NCBI RefSeq assembly: GCF_018873765.1
Contig: NC_057925.1
Span: forward strand, 1,318,927 to 1,382,926
Source of the DNA: Telopea speciosissima
Taxonomy: Eukaryota; Streptophyta; Magnoliopsida; Proteales; Proteaceae
DNA length: 64,000 nt
Direction of reading: 5' to 3'
Shown here: positions 46,554 to 59,100 of the stretch, in pieces
Layout of the letters: every line of letters starts with the position of its first letter
How positions within the stretch are numbered: the first letter of the stretch is position 1
The notes under the pieces: generated by a model
Databases searched by the model: none
What the model was told of the DNA's origin: nothing
Seen by the model: the letters and a program-made list of their open reading frames with translations, nothing else
Program-made: the position numbers and the translations under genes

Positions 46554-48755
46554 TCAAGCATGCTGTACTTGAAGCCTTGGTTGCAATTTATGGAGTCTCA
46601 TCAACAACTCATGGCATGAGATACTTACTTCTTTTGATGCACCAAGTGAAAAAGTAGGAAATAATTCCATGATCTTGGGATTTTCTTCACCCATACAAAG
46701 GCATTTCAAAATAGTAGAAATTAGTCCCATGTCAAGAGCGACATCTGTGGCTTCCATTTGATGAAGTAAACTGATGACTTCATCTTTTTCACCCTTCACG
46801 CTAAAACCATATAATAATGAGTCATATACAATGGCATCAGGCGACAGGCCACGGGCAGTCATGGTCTTGAATAGACTTTTAGCCTCATCCATCAGCCCCG
46901 CCTTCGAAAACCAATTAATTAATGTGGAGAAAGTTATTATATCCGGAGCCAAACCCCTTTGAAGCATTTCCTCAAGTAATTCCTTCGCTGCTTGAAAATC
47001 CCCAGCTCTAAGTGTTCCATCAATAATAATATTAAATGAGATCATATCGGGTTCACATTTTGAATCCCTCATTTCTTGAAACAAACTCATTGCATTCTCT
47101 AGATTACCCTCCTTGCACAAAGATGCCATCAATGTGTTGTAATCAAACAGAGTTGGACAATGCCCCCGAGCTTTCATTTCAGAAAGAAGTCCATTTACAG
47201 ACCCAATCATTCCCATCTTGCAGAATCCATCTATCATGATACTATAGGTGAAGGCGTCTGGAACAAATCCCATGCCAAGCATCTCTTGCCAAAGCTCCAT
47301 AGCCTTGTCGGCCTTTTGTGCCTTTAAAGACCCACCTATTAGCATGGTGTAAGTGACCAAATTACTGAGGTTCTTCTCCTTAACCATCTTCTGATGAATC
47401 TCCCGGGCCTCATCAAAACGACCTTCATTGCAAAGTCCCTGGATCAGAGTGTTAAAATTCATAGTGTCCGGCTCAACATTGTACACACCTTCGACCATCT
47501 TATTGAGTAGCTCTACCGCCTCATCAACCTTCCCAGTATTACAAAGCCCCCCAATCAATGTATTATAAGTCACTACGTCGAGTACTGCCCCCCTTTGTAT
47601 CATCGTATCCAAAAAATTCAACGCATTAGACACCATGCCCTCTTTGCATAGTCCATTGATTAAGCCATTATACGTTACAATGTTGGGTTCTTCACCCTTT
47701 TCCATCATCAAAGCCATCAATTTCATAGCTTCAGTAGCTTTCCCATCTTTGCATAGGCCAACAATCATACCAGTATATGTAACAACATTTGGACCTGTCC
47801 CAGATTCAATCATGAAACTAAACATTGCTGTGGCCTCTTCCCAGTGCCCCATCTTGCTAAGCCCATGCACCAAGCAAGTATAAGTAACTACATTTGGAGA
47901 AATTCCTTTATCCAACATGTCCTGAAACAGCTCCTTACCCTTACTGACATTTCCCTTCCGACAAAGGCCATTTATAAGTGTACTGTACACAACAACATCT
48001 GCATCGAGACCCTTCTTATGCATCTCGTTTAACAAACCCACTGCCACTCTACCCTCCTTACAGAGACCATTCATGAGAATGCTGTATGTAGCCACATCAG
48101 GGCAACAGTTCTTTGCCTCCATTTCAACCCGCAACTCCAGAGCTTCTTCCAATTTGTTTGCCTTGCAAAGCCCATTGATGATAGTATTATAAGAAACCAC
48201 ACCCGGAGATATCACAATTCTCCCAATTTCATGAAACAGCTCCATCGCCCAGAGGACCTCGCCGGCCCGGCACAATTCCTTCAGCATAAGGTTCAAGCGG
48301 AAAATGTTTATGGTGTAACCCAACTTTAAGACTAACCCTATGACTCCAAAGGTGAATTTGGGCTTCTGGGCATAGATGAAGCAGTCCATTAACCCATTTA
48401 ATGACCGGTAATTTGGAAAATTTTCCATATGGGTCATCCATTTATATGCGGAAATAGCCAGATCATACTCTCTATACTTCATGAGTGCATCGATAAGAGA
48501 ATTACAGGACGAAGCAGAGGGATTGAATCCAGAATCAATGGCACGCTTGAAAAGTGAAAACGCTTCTGGACCCTGGCAATGGGGATTCTCACGTAGGAAT
48601 CTGATACAAGCATCCAGCTCATTTCTTGGATCATTGGAATTGGAAACATCGTTCGGTGCGATACCAGAAGTGAATGAACAGAAGATGCCACGGCCATGGC
48701 GGCCATTAAAGGGAAGATGAAGAAGAAAACGAACAACTATTAGTGTTATAATCAT
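46554..48755 (-). CDS. P-class pentatricopeptide repeat protein, At4g28010-like
   Basis: One uninterrupted 733-codon frame from ATG 48755 to TGA. The first ~40 residues are hydrophobic and basic with no acid until the NDVSNSND region (VVRFLLHLPFNGRHGRG), fitting an organelle, probably mitochondrial, transit peptide. From about residue 60 to 690 it is a run of roughly 16 P-type PPR motifs of about 35 residues, each with the VVTYNTLI.GLCK.G....A..L...M core. P-class PPR proteins bind single-stranded organelle RNA and affect its processing or translation. The order and wording of the motifs (the GKELFQDMLDKG, AMELWQEM and GLLSEMKARG segments) resemble Arabidopsis At4g28010. No E, DYW or SMR domain follows. 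One motif (about 230-262, CKEGRVAVGLL) is two or three residues short. An intronless structure is usual for the family. The alternative is another paralogue of the same RPF-like clade. Confidence 0.93.
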   Translation of the reverse strand: MIITLIVVRFLLHLPFNGRHGRGIFCSFTSGIAPNDVSNSNDPRNELDACIRFLRENPHCQGPEAFSLFKRAIDSGFNPSASSCNSLIDALMKYREYDLAISAYKWMTHMENFPNYRSLNGLMDCFIYAQKPKFTFGVIGLVLKLGYTINIFRLNLMLKELCRAGEVLWAMELFHEIGRIVISPGVVSYNTIINGLCKANKLEEALELRVEMEAKNCCPDVATYSILMNGLCKEGRVAVGLLNEMHKKGLDADVVVYSTLINGLCRKGNVSKGKELFQDMLDKGISPNVVTYTCLVHGLSKMGHWEEATAMFSFMIESGTGPNVVTYTGMIVGLCKDGKATEAMKLMALMMEKGEEPNIVTYNGLINGLCKEGMVSNALNFLDTMIQRGAVLDVVTYNTLIGGLCNTGKVDEAVELLNKMVEGVYNVEPDTMNFNTLIQGLCNEGRFDEAREIHQKMVKEKNLSNLVTYTMLIGGSLKAQKADKAMELWQEMLGMGFVPDAFTYSIMIDGFCKMGMIGSVNGLLSEMKARGHCPTLFDYNTLMASLCKEGNLENAMSLFQEMRDSKCEPDMISFNIIIDGTLRAGDFQAAKELLEEMLQRGLAPDIITFSTLINWFSKAGLMDEAKSLFKTMTARGLSPDAIVYDSLLYGFSVKGEKDEVISLLHQMEATDVALDMGLISTILKCLCMGEENPKIMELFPTFSLGASKEVSISCHELLMRLHKLQPRLQVQHA

Positions 48756-50260
48756 TAGTTTATAAAGTCTTACCAGCAGAGATTGAGATTAGGTATATCA
48801 TCACCACGAGCAGATAAACAAAGATGCAACCCGCATACCATCATCCTAGAGAAGAAAGGAAAAGAGAATGGAGAATTGTGTTGCCTCAATTTGAAACTGA
48901 CAACAGGTCTCCTGTATAACTCTTAACTGAAGTACATGAGGCTGCGTATAACATTTTGGGGATTATTTTTGAAACTGGAATAAATTATATTGAGACCATA
49001 GTTAGTAAGTTCAGGAATAGCAATAATACGAGTATGGATGCGTACGGCAATTAAAGAGACCATAAGGCAATAATACTTTTCAAAAATCTGGCGCAATAAA
49101 ACACGTACGGCAATGATACGGTATGTGTTTAATACAGTCGCTCTGTAAAAATCTGGGAGCAAAAATACGGGCATATATTCATTATGCAACAGGTATGTAC
49201 ACCTAATAAACACAATAATATGTAACCGGAAATTTGATTAGTTTGAGAAAAATGGAGGAATGAAGACAAAGATCAATTCTAATAATTTCAGTGTGCACAA
49301 GACGCTCCAATCCTTCCTCGCTATTACCAGCTAAAATCCCGAAAACCATAACCATTAGTATAGAAATAAAACAGCCAGCTACAAAGAATAAATGGGAAAT
49401 GTTAACAGATTGTTCATCCACCCTAATTCCTTTATGAAGGTTCAAGGTTTTAACCTTTCTCAGTAATATTGGCACAAAACTTCCATACTCAGGGTAAGAA
49501 GACAAGGAGATAGGCGGCCACTTTTTCTTAATCACTATGTATGTGTGAGGCTTTTAAATTATGAATCATCAACCTTGACTAGGAAAGGGTCATTGCAAAG
49601 ATGGTAACATTATACTTGTAGCTCTGTTCTATTTATCGACCCTCCTTCCTCATAGAAGGGCAGTCCACATCTAGAGACTCCTAAGGCACCATTTTGGATG
49701 ATGTTCTCTCTTCAAGGAGCCGGTGACTTCTCATCTCTCCAAGGCAGCATGACAGCATCGACCTCCATGTATTTTGTTTCTTACAAGCTAACTTCTCAGA
49801 GAAACAAAGGAAATCATATGCATTGAGGTGCTCCGAGTATTCGTTGGTCTAATGGAGTTAGCACCTCAGCTCAATTTTAAGATTCAGGAAGCAAATAAAG
49901 CATCTCTGTAAGGATACAAAACTCAGATAATTTATAGAGGAGAGAGAGACACAGTCACACACATAGAGAAAACTTACACAGTAGCTAAATTCTCGTTGGC
50001 CGAATTGAACAGAGATGGTGAATCTGCCGCTGCAATCGCCGACTGCCACAGGGGGTATTCCGGTATTGTGAGGTCGCACTTCGCACTTCGCGGCAATCGC
50101 CGAGGAACGGAGGCGGAGAATGGAGACGAAGAAGAAAGGGGCCGAGGGTTTGGGGATTTTTTCAGTCGCCGGCCTAAAATTAATGGGAACGGAGACGAAG
50201 AAGAAAGGGTCTAGGTTTGGTATCCGCGAGACAGGGACAAGAGTTTGGGGATTTTTTCAA
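48756..50260. other. upstream region of the PPR gene
   Basis: On the minus strand this contains the PPR promoter and possibly 5' UTR exons. A GGTAAGA donor-like site lies about 20 bases upstream of the ATG. 50000-50250 is GC-richer, with a 69 bp imperfect tandem unit (GGAGACGAAGAAGAAAGGG at 50122 and 50191). Open frames on both strands there are unrecognised. Confidence 0.4.
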
Positions 50261-50417
50261 GGAAATTATCAGGCCACCCCTGACGTTTGCCTATATTTTA
50301 AAACAAACCCAGTGACTACCATAATATCAGCCATTACTCATTTTTTAACGGTGTTAACCTTAGAAATTCCTTTGACCAAAAATCAAACCTTTTATCGATT
50401 ATTTTTCTTTTTTTTTG

Positions 50418-50553
50418 GGGCACCGTTCTCTGTGCCGCAGCGCAGCTTACACCCATGTACATGGGGATGAGCGTAATGACCACCCTGTTCTCTTGCACAG
50501 ACTACGCATGTGCTTGGGCGCAGACTGCACTGCGACACAGAGAACATTATCCC
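50418..50553. mobile_element. foldback MITE, GCGCAGC family copy 2 (nested)
   Basis: GGGCACCGTTCTCTGTGCCGCAGCGC on the left is mirrored by CTGCGACACAGAGAACATTATCCC on the right. Homologous to 12271-12404. Lies inside Mutator-like element 3, so it inserted later or was carried along. Confidence 0.75.
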
Positions 50554-51758
50554 TTGTTTTTTTCCAAGCTCTGCTAATCTCTCTTTCTTATCTCACTTAA
50601 AAGATAAAAAGAGGAAATAAGATAATACCACCAGCACGCAATAGCTTCTCTCTCTTCTCCTTGCTGCAACCACACCCAAACCACCCCACCAGCCTTGCAC
50701 CCTGTTGCAACTCCAACCACCATACCGGCCCCCTCCTCCTCTTCTTCTTCTTCTTCTTCAAACCATCCACCCGCCCCTACCCCCTACTGCAATCCAACCC
50801 ACCACCATGCTGGCCCCCACCACCCAAACCTCCTGAAAACATACCCCAACCCTTCTTTCTTTCCCCCTTACCCTTCCTAACTCTTTGATCGACTGCTAGT
50901 TTTCAGAAACTACCTTACATGCTTTGTTTTCTGGTGACCATTCAGCTCTTCACATTGAGGATCAATCACTTCTGGTGTTCACCCATTTCAGTCTCACACT
51001 TGGGGGTTTCAATCGATACTCATTATACTGAACCTCAGTTCGAGGGCTTGCAAGACCTGGAAGTTCTAGTACAGTTCAGATCTGATATTTTCCTACTGCC
51101 ATATGTTATTGCAAAATAAAATATCAGTTTATATTGACCTTTATTGGGGTTGCCATCTCTTGCATTCGGTAGGGTTAGAAGTTAGGAATTTATCCCTTAA
51201 CTTTTTACTTTGATTGAATTCCTATTGCATGAGTTTCATCGATCACACCTGAGAGGCTGAGATGGGTTACCACTGGAAATGGGTTGTTAAATGTTACCAT
51301 GTCTCCTCGCTTTACATAATTATCCTTCTCTTTTACTCTTAACTCAGTAATCCGAATCCCTGAAACAAAAATAAATAAATAAATAGAAAGTGGTCTCCGC
51401 TCCTGAACTACAGCAACAGTTGCACTTTGATCACTCCTATGGTTGCTTTCGATCAAACTCTAGTGGGATTAGGCCCTGTGATCGAACTCCAATGGTCATC
51501 ATGGATTTTTGTTTTGAGCAAGCCTTCACTGGTTCAGACGATTGTATTGTTCAGAGCTAAAGAAAAGGGTTAATGGGAGGAAGAAAGTGACTAAAACAGA
51601 GTGAATAAGAGATGGAATGGTGAGATCAGTTTCAGAGGAAAGAAATGAGAAAATGGAATAGATTGTTGGTAGAATCAGAGATAGGATTTGGGTTTGAAGA
51701 GTTCAGTCAATGAGTTGCTAGGTAAGAGGAGAGGAAGGCATGAAAAGGACGGGAGTTC

Positions 51759-52038
51759 GATAATGATGAGTTTTTTTTGTTAGCGGTCGGCTGAGTGGAA
51801 GGAAGAAGAAGGGTTTGTGGGTGTTTTAATTAAAAGGATAGATTAGGTACTTAGGCAATTAAGCAGGGCAAAATTATCTTTTAAAAAATATTAAGTTGGA
51901 TAATGATGAGGTTTTTTTGTTAGTGGTCGGCTGAGTGTAAGGAAGAAGAAGGGTTTGTGGGTGTTTTAATTAAAAGGATAGATTTGATACTTAGGCAATT
52001 AAGAAGGGCAAAATTATCTTTTAAAAAATATTAAGTTG
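51759..52038. repeat. 140 bp tandem duplication inside element 3
   Basis: Two units of 140 bp (51759-51898 and 51899-52038), both GATAATGATGAG...AAAATATTAAGTTG, with only a few differences. Confidence 0.95.
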
Positions 52039-52427
52039 TTGATGTCATCACTTAATAGCTCTTAACTAACGGTAGGAGGTCTGTAAAGCAAGAGGTGACG
52101 TTGATAATATGGTAGTTAGTGGGTGTGTCTTAGAATATAGGCAAATATAGGAGGTTGGCGTTGATAATTTTCCTTTTTTTAGTGACTTCCATCATTCGTG
52201 AGTTAGATTAGATCATTAGATTGAGTTTAATTAATTTCTTTTAAATAAAACCGTAAAATATATGTATAATACTTTAAAACTTAAAAAACACGCATAAATT
52301 CATATCCGAGCATTTATATGGGAAAAACGCTTTTTTGAGTTAAACGTTGGGATCTATGTATTATACGCATATAATATACATATTTATTAATTATGATTGA
52401 GACTATAGTTTATTCGTAACGATCGGG

Positions 52428-52920
52428 TTCGATTTTTGTAGTGTTAGATCTGTGGGAGGCTTGTTACATCATGGATCAGCCTTAAGTCCTTATTTGTTTT
52501 CGCTTATTATGAATGGTTTAACTAAAAATATTCAAGACGCGGATAAAAACAGAGATTAACTCTAAGTTAGAGCTATGGAGATCTACCTTAGAAAAAGAGG
52601 TTTTATGATTAATAAATAAAAAACAAAATATATAATGTGTAACTTTAGTCACACTATGATAGATAATGACATGGTGAAATTGAGGAGAAAGAGATATCAC
52701 AAAGTGACTAGATTAGGCCGCTAGACATAGGCTAGGCCTTGCCCCAAGTATGACGTTGGATAGAGCATATTGAAGGGCCAACGAGCCATTTAGCCAACCG
52801 CATTTAGCTGAGATTCTCGTGATGGGCTATGCTTCTTCTCTCTTACTCTCACTTACAAGTTCCCATTGTTCATTCCTCCATGTTGTGACCTCATTCAGTT
52901 GGGAAAAGACTGAGTTTGTT

Positions 52921-52926
<6 letters not shown>
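52428..52926 (+). mobile_element. RTE-clade LINE remnant with internal deletion
   Basis: Translation gives HHGSALSPYLFSLIMNGLTK then NIQD, the RTE reverse transcriptase block before the FADD catalytic box. After a gap in homology come NDMVKLRRKRY-like codons and a C-terminal segment ending in FSQPHLAEILVMG. The 3' tail is GAGTTTGTTGTTG, as in other RTE copies. Same family as 59019-60040, opposite orientation. Confidence 0.8.

Positions 52927-52956
<30 letters not shown>
52927..52956. repeat. (GA)n microsatellite
   Basis: GA run directly after the RTE tail, about 225 bases before the EF-P ATG. Confidence 0.9.
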
Positions 52957-52959
<3 letters not shown>

Positions 52960-53180
52960 GATGAGGGTATTTTTGTACATATATAGAATCCCTGCAAATG
53001 GGGAGATCTGTGTCATCTAAGCTGGTAAGACGCAAGTGTCCCTGGTGATGAAAAGTAGGCGAGAAACTGTGGAAGAAAGGATCGAGCGAATTGTGCGATT
53101 GCGCCGCCGGCTGAACACGCTCTCCGACCTCCAACTTTCGGTTGGCGATCAGTTTTCCAGTCAAAAAGAGAAAGAAGAAA

Positions 53181-56100
53181 ATGCAAGCTATCAGACGACG
53201 AGTTTTCAAGTCACTCTTCGCCGCGTCTTCTTCTTGCTCCAGTTATTCTCTTGGTGCCTTCAGAACTCTTCACATAGCGTCACAACACTCTGCGGGCACG
53301 CCGGATAGACTCTTTCCACTCAGGTTCCTCATCACTCCTTGGTCGGCCGTTCAGAACCGAGGTGCCAAAGTTCTCGGTACTGATGTACGTTTCTCTTCAG
53401 TTTGTTATTTCATTCCATTTAATTTTTCATTGGTTCAGAACTTATGTTATGAGAGACTGGAATACTAAGATCTATAATAGTGGACTCAATTCTCTAGTGC
53501 TACGGTTAAGAATGAAAACAAGTTTTAATAGTTGAATTCGGAGTTGTTTGATTCTTATCACGACAGTTTGAATTACAAACTCTTAACACAATGGTTAGAG
53601 GCTGGAATTCTATCTTACAACTTTAAGGAGAACCAAATTCATTGTTTTTGCAATCTGGAAAGAGAAATATTCAATGGTTGCGATAGAAAGCAGAAAGCTA
53701 GGCATGGTTTGTGGTTCCAAGCAACACAAATTAATGTTATTGAGGTGAATCATGAGATCCCATCATTCCCTATATAGTGTTCTATCATGGAAAAGCAATA
53801 CCCATCTCTCTCTCTCTCTCTACACACACACATAGTCTATGATTTCTTCTGAATTTGGTGCAGGTCAGACCCGGGAATGTCGTACAAAGAAAAGGTTGGT
53901 CACACTTTACCACCTTATCTAGTCTGAATTTTCACCTTAACATTCACTAACAACAATATGCGTTTGTTTCTCAATCCTTGTGGGCGTATTCACTTCAGAC
54001 CGTATTTACCAGGTAATGGCATCTTGTATGGTAGGCTGTAAACAGAGATAGTGGTTGACTTTTGTTATTTCATTATGTTATGATGATGTCATTTGATATA
54101 GAATCTGGTCTTAGGTGCTGAAAGCACAACACACACAGCATGGAAGAGGAGGAGCGACAATACAGGTTGATTATCAATTCCCATTCCCCCTCCTGAAAAC
54201 TGAATTTTAGTCAACATATAATGGATTTACAAATGATTCAAGTCTGTGAATCTAATGCTTTAATGGTTTCCAGATGTGAATTAATTGTTTGTTGACACTG
54301 AGTGTCAATCATTCTATCATTTACTTGATCTGGTTTTGTTTCTCATTCATGAACTTTTGTGAATTACATTGCCATCTGATGATTTAACATGGTTTCCAGA
54401 TGCGAATTAGTTGTTTGTTGATAAAAATTGTGTTTGTTGTAGATGTACCATTGATTGGATCCTTGATGTTGCAGGTGGAGCTCCGTGATGTTGATAGTGG
54501 AAACAAAATAACTGAAAGATTTCGGACAGATGAGGCTATTGAAAGTATGGATCTTGAGCTCTGTTCTTTAAGCTTGAGGATTTTTACACTAACAATTAAA
54601 GGAGTCATGAATTGGAGATTTCCTTTTCTGTGTTGGTGATTGTGTAATGGACTTAGTTCCCTTCAACTGGATCATCTTGTCTATGATCTACATTGTTTAA
54701 GATATCTTATATTTTTGGAATTAAGTTATTTGTATACTTGTAGACTTGTAGTTCTGAATGGGAATCCACATAAGTAATAACATTATTCAGGGGTGTCAAA
54801 CTGGTAGGTCTGGTCTATTTTGGTCGGTTCGGTTGGGCTTAATCTGTCCTTCACCTTTGAGGGCCAGGACCGAAACTGTCCGAGTTCATAAATTGATCCT
54901 CAAAGCCAAGACTGGTAAATACTTGGTTGTTCAGTTATCGGTCTTTAATTTGTTTTGGCTAATCAGTCAATTAAGCTATTTTTGTCTATCTTTTGGCTAA
55001 AGGTGTCAGTATAGGTAATTACTCCTTAATTGGTTGGGTATTGGGCAGGTTGTACATTTGGTCCTAATCCGCTGGTCTGTCTGATATTAAATGATGACCA
55101 GTGAGTTGGTGCATGTGATAGAATATGGCTGTGCGTCTGTGCCCCTAAAAGTGCAGTCCACCCACAATGCAAGGATAGAAAGGGAGAAAACTTATATAAT
55201 TCATTGTAATCCCTGAAATATCTTGTGTTGGCATCAAACACTCTGCTGAAACTGTTGGTTACCTCCAAACACTTAATATTTCCTGTAGCCATTTGGTCCA
55301 TTAGCAACACAGGTCAGGTCTTACCATCATTTAGGCAATGTATTTGGCTTAGTGGTGCGTATTATTGTATCCAATCATTATCTTGAATGATAGAAAATCA
55401 TTCCACTAAGAGCTGAAGAAGGAAGGAAGTGAATGCTTAGCCAGTTTCCATCAATTTTCAATTATAGAAGACCTTCTTTCCATACTACTGGTCATGTAAT
55501 CAAAAGCATACTTGCAGATGATATCATGACAAACTTTCAATGATTCTATTTTGCTCTCTGGCTCTATTATTTCAATCAAACCCTTTGTTACATGGATCCA
55601 TGTACAACTATCGAACATGGACATTTGTCTAGGTGTCAGATCCATCGAACTGTTAAAACTTTTCAATATATGGATTTGGGCAAATATCGATCTGCCTGCT
55701 GAGTTTGGGTTAATGGACACGTTATACGTAACAATAATATCCAATTTCTAAGTTACCAAGCAGGTTAATGATTTAGAAGGTTTTTATATTGCTTTTCAAT
55801 AATGAAAATGTTTAGAAAACATGCAAATGAAATTATGAAATTGCAATTTGAAAATAGGCACTCTAATGTGTTCGTATTATTATGATCCGGTATGCTTTTT
55901 AAATTCTAACAATAATTTGTTCATATTTTACGTTGGGTATGTGACTAATAGTTATACCCGATCAACATAATTGAAGATAAAACAGAAAAAATGTTACTTC
56001 ATGTCAAACGTACGTTTGTAAACCAACATGTATATAGACCATATGGCTATTCGTATCCATGTTGTGTCATGTCTGACCCTTCGTTTCCCTTATTGTGATG

Positions 56101-59100
56101 CACTCCAGCACCGACCCTTCATTTCCCTCATTGCCATTCACTCCAGCATGTTACAAACCGTCAGATTCATAAACTATCTAAACTCTAAAGGCTCCCATTT
56201 CCTGGTCCGTTTACAGCTTGATCCAAATATTCTTTCCTTTTTTCCCCTAAGATCTGTAGGTTGGCCTTACCAGCTTATGATTCAGTTCATGAGTGAAACC
56301 TGAACTGAAACTAACCTTTCCTTTTGACTACAGATGCACTTTTTTTTGGTATGGTTCAAATCATAAGCAAACCTGAACTCTTTAAACAATCTCTCCTTTT
56401 GATGACTTATTCACTTTTTGTGATGTGTTGCAGGAGTTTTTGTTGAGGAGAAATCTTTCACATTTTTGTATACTGAAGGTCACTCAGTTATGTTAATGGA
56501 GTGAGTCTTTTGGGTGCAAATGTTTTATTCTCCTTGATTATGAACCTTTGTAATATTGCTGTGGGAAATGTGTGCATTTGCAAAGTAACTAATTTGCATT
56601 CTCTCTATGATTTTAATCAGGCCTAAAACATTTGAGCAAATTGAAGTAGACAAGGACTTGTTTGGAAAGGCTGCTGCATATCTTACAGGTACTTTTATTT
56701 TTGAATACTTCAATTTATGATTATCGTTCTTTTTAAATGGCTTTGCGGCTTTGCCGTAAAGATACACAGCTTGTGTCATAGAATCATTGGATCTTGTTGC
56801 GGGCCGGAATTCTTGACAGTGGGTGCGACTCACATGCAGTGGATAGAGTTATGCTTGGGTCTTTGGAAGAGTATTAAGAAGAGGATTCTTCCTTGAGTCA
56901 GTAGACTTCTGAGATATGATCTGGTATAGAGAATAGATTAAGGTTTCTGGAAGATATCCTTGATTTTATTTCTCTCATAGGATCAAAGAGAAGTCCTTAT
57001 CCTAACTAATGTGTTTCTACCTCCAGGCAAGGAGAGGTGAGGACTTCAGGTTTAGGGGATAGAAATGCAACTCGAACCAGGGAAAAACCAGTGGGAGATC
57101 AATTGCAGCAGGATCAATAAAATAAGGGAGAAGAAAATTAAATAACTGAATTTTTTTTCTCTCTCCTTTTCTGTTAACACATGAAAGAAGAACATAAAAG
57201 GGTATGGAAGAAGAAGAAGGGGATATGGAAGGGGGATAGGGGACTCTCTCAGTCCAGGGTTTCTCACTCACGGCCTCACTGTTGCTGCATCCCACAGCCA
57301 CTGCCTCTCACCGTTGCTGCATCCCACGGCCACTATCTCTCACAGCTTCAAGCCATAGCTCTCTATTTTCTTCAATCTTCAACCATTGGAGGCCTCTATG
57401 GGCATTACGTTATATAGACTCAAGGGTTGAGCCCAAAATAGAAAGTGTTTGCTACAAAATAGCTTGCAACCAAAATAGGAACTTCCTATAAATCTAGCTG
57501 CCATACATCAAAATTGAGACTCCTAAAAACAAAAATAGTAACAAACTGAAATTAGAAGCTACCTAAATGTTATAAAATATACTTTCAAAAACTGAAAATA
57601 GAAACTAAACTATGGCAGCATTAGGATAGAATCTTTCTCCACTTGATGGGCCCACAAGATCTTCTAAAAAGCATCCACACCCAAGGCAAATATGGGCTGT
57701 GACACTATTCACGTGAACAGTACCATGAACAGTGTTTTGGTCTTTTTTCCTCATAGTTCGACCTACATCAGATAGATATGGGAGGTTGAGTTATTAGAAG
57801 TGACTGATCTTATTGTCTACTTGGAAGATGTTTTTGTGTACCCCATTGAGTGGGATAAACTGGTTTGATCATTGTGTCCTAAGGGGTGTTCTTCCCCCAA
57901 ATTTTTTTTTGTGGGTCACCACACCCGTCCTCATGCCAAACATTTCCATTCTTCCAATGTATTGGAAACTTCCTGACATGCTGAAGTATGAGGCTCTTTC
58001 ATGGAAAGTAAGCAATCAAAGAGTCAACACCTGTGCCATAGCGCAAAAGGAAAACTCATGGTTTTAAAAGGAAGGCTAGTCATCAAACTACTGATTGGCT
58101 TCAATATTGACCCAGTCTCCTTGGTTTTGGATGGTCAGGTTGTGGTTTGCAAAAGCAATTGAAGTGATCTACAAATTTTGAGGCAAAAGGAAGCAGGTGA
58201 GCCAGTGTAGATAGAGCAGTTAGTTCCCTCGCCCATTTTTGCCACATGCAATGCTAAGTGGTAATCATAGTTGTCAAGGCGTCACCTAGGCGTCCAGGCG
58301 CCTTGGTCACCTTGGGCGCCTAGGCGGGTGCCTTGGACGCCTTGAATTTGGACCCTCTCCAAGACTCCAACGCCTTGGGTCGCCTAGACACCGTGACAAC
58401 TATGGTGGTAATCCAAACAATCTAATGGGAAGAGGACACCATGCATTAGTCACGTGTCAAATTTGATGCCCTAATTCAACGCATGCATTGCATTTTCTCT
58501 CTTGCATTTACAAAGGTCCAAAATTGTTCAAAGACTAGTGGTTCTTTTCCTTCGTTCTCATGTGACAAAATCAGATTGGACTCAAACTTGGCTGACCAAT
58601 CTCTAACGTGAGACTAAAGGGGGAGATCAGCTGTAGATTGATGGAGATGGGACATCTATATGAGCTGTTGTTCCCTCATGTATTTATAAAGCTTATTTAG
58701 GAAATTCTTTATGAGGCTAAAGAGATATTGTGCTTTTAGCCTCAATCACAGTTTCTATGAACACAGAAACATCACAAAGCATTTGTTTTCTTATTTCCAA
58801 AATAATGGAAGGCATCGGTCTAGGAAAATGATCATTTTATGTTTAGTCTCATTTAGAATTTCTGGTGAATCTTATAATCATGAACGTTTTTAAAAGGAAA
58901 AGACATATACCAAGGATGAAATAGATATTGACACTTAGGTGGCTGTGAAATTCTCCATTGTTAGAGGCAAAATCTCCAAATATGGAACATATAAGCAATG
59001 GAGGAGATTTCCTTACTACAACAACAACAACAACAACAACTCAGCCTTATCCCTACCAAATGGGGTCGGCTAGATGGATCCTTTCAAAACAAAGTAGAGA

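Larger units (their letters stand above)
50261..52173. mobile_element. Mutator-like element 3, 1.9 kb, in the PPR/EF-P spacer
   Basis: TIRs of about 70 bp: GGAAATTATC...GACGTTTGCCTATATT at the left and, reversed at the right, GGAAAATTATC...TATTTGCCTATATT, both reaching CTACCATA.TATC. The 9-base flanks TTTTTTCAA and TTTTTTTAG are a possible imperfect duplication. The interior is C-rich (CCACCCAAACCACCCCACC around 50670-50870), with no transposase. It carries a nested MITE and a 140 bp tandem duplication. Confidence 0.75.

Noticed and set aside
48479-48736. 85-codon alternative frame over the PPR 5' end (MAAMAVASS...)
   Set aside because: It is out of frame with the PPR motifs and ends before them; the frame from 48755 reads through the whole repeat array.
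49838-49890. tRNA-like TTGGTCTAATGGAGTTAGC segment
   Set aside because: Only the D-arm resembles a tRNA; anticodon and T arms cannot be formed.
53142-53180. Longer EF-P N-terminus starting at a TTG codon
   Set aside because: No ATG; the first ATG at 53181 gives a normal mitochondrial presequence.
57181-57491. Open frames with CCACTGCCTCTCACC repeats in EF-P intron 7
   Set aside because: Short imperfect repeats explain them; no protein family recognised.
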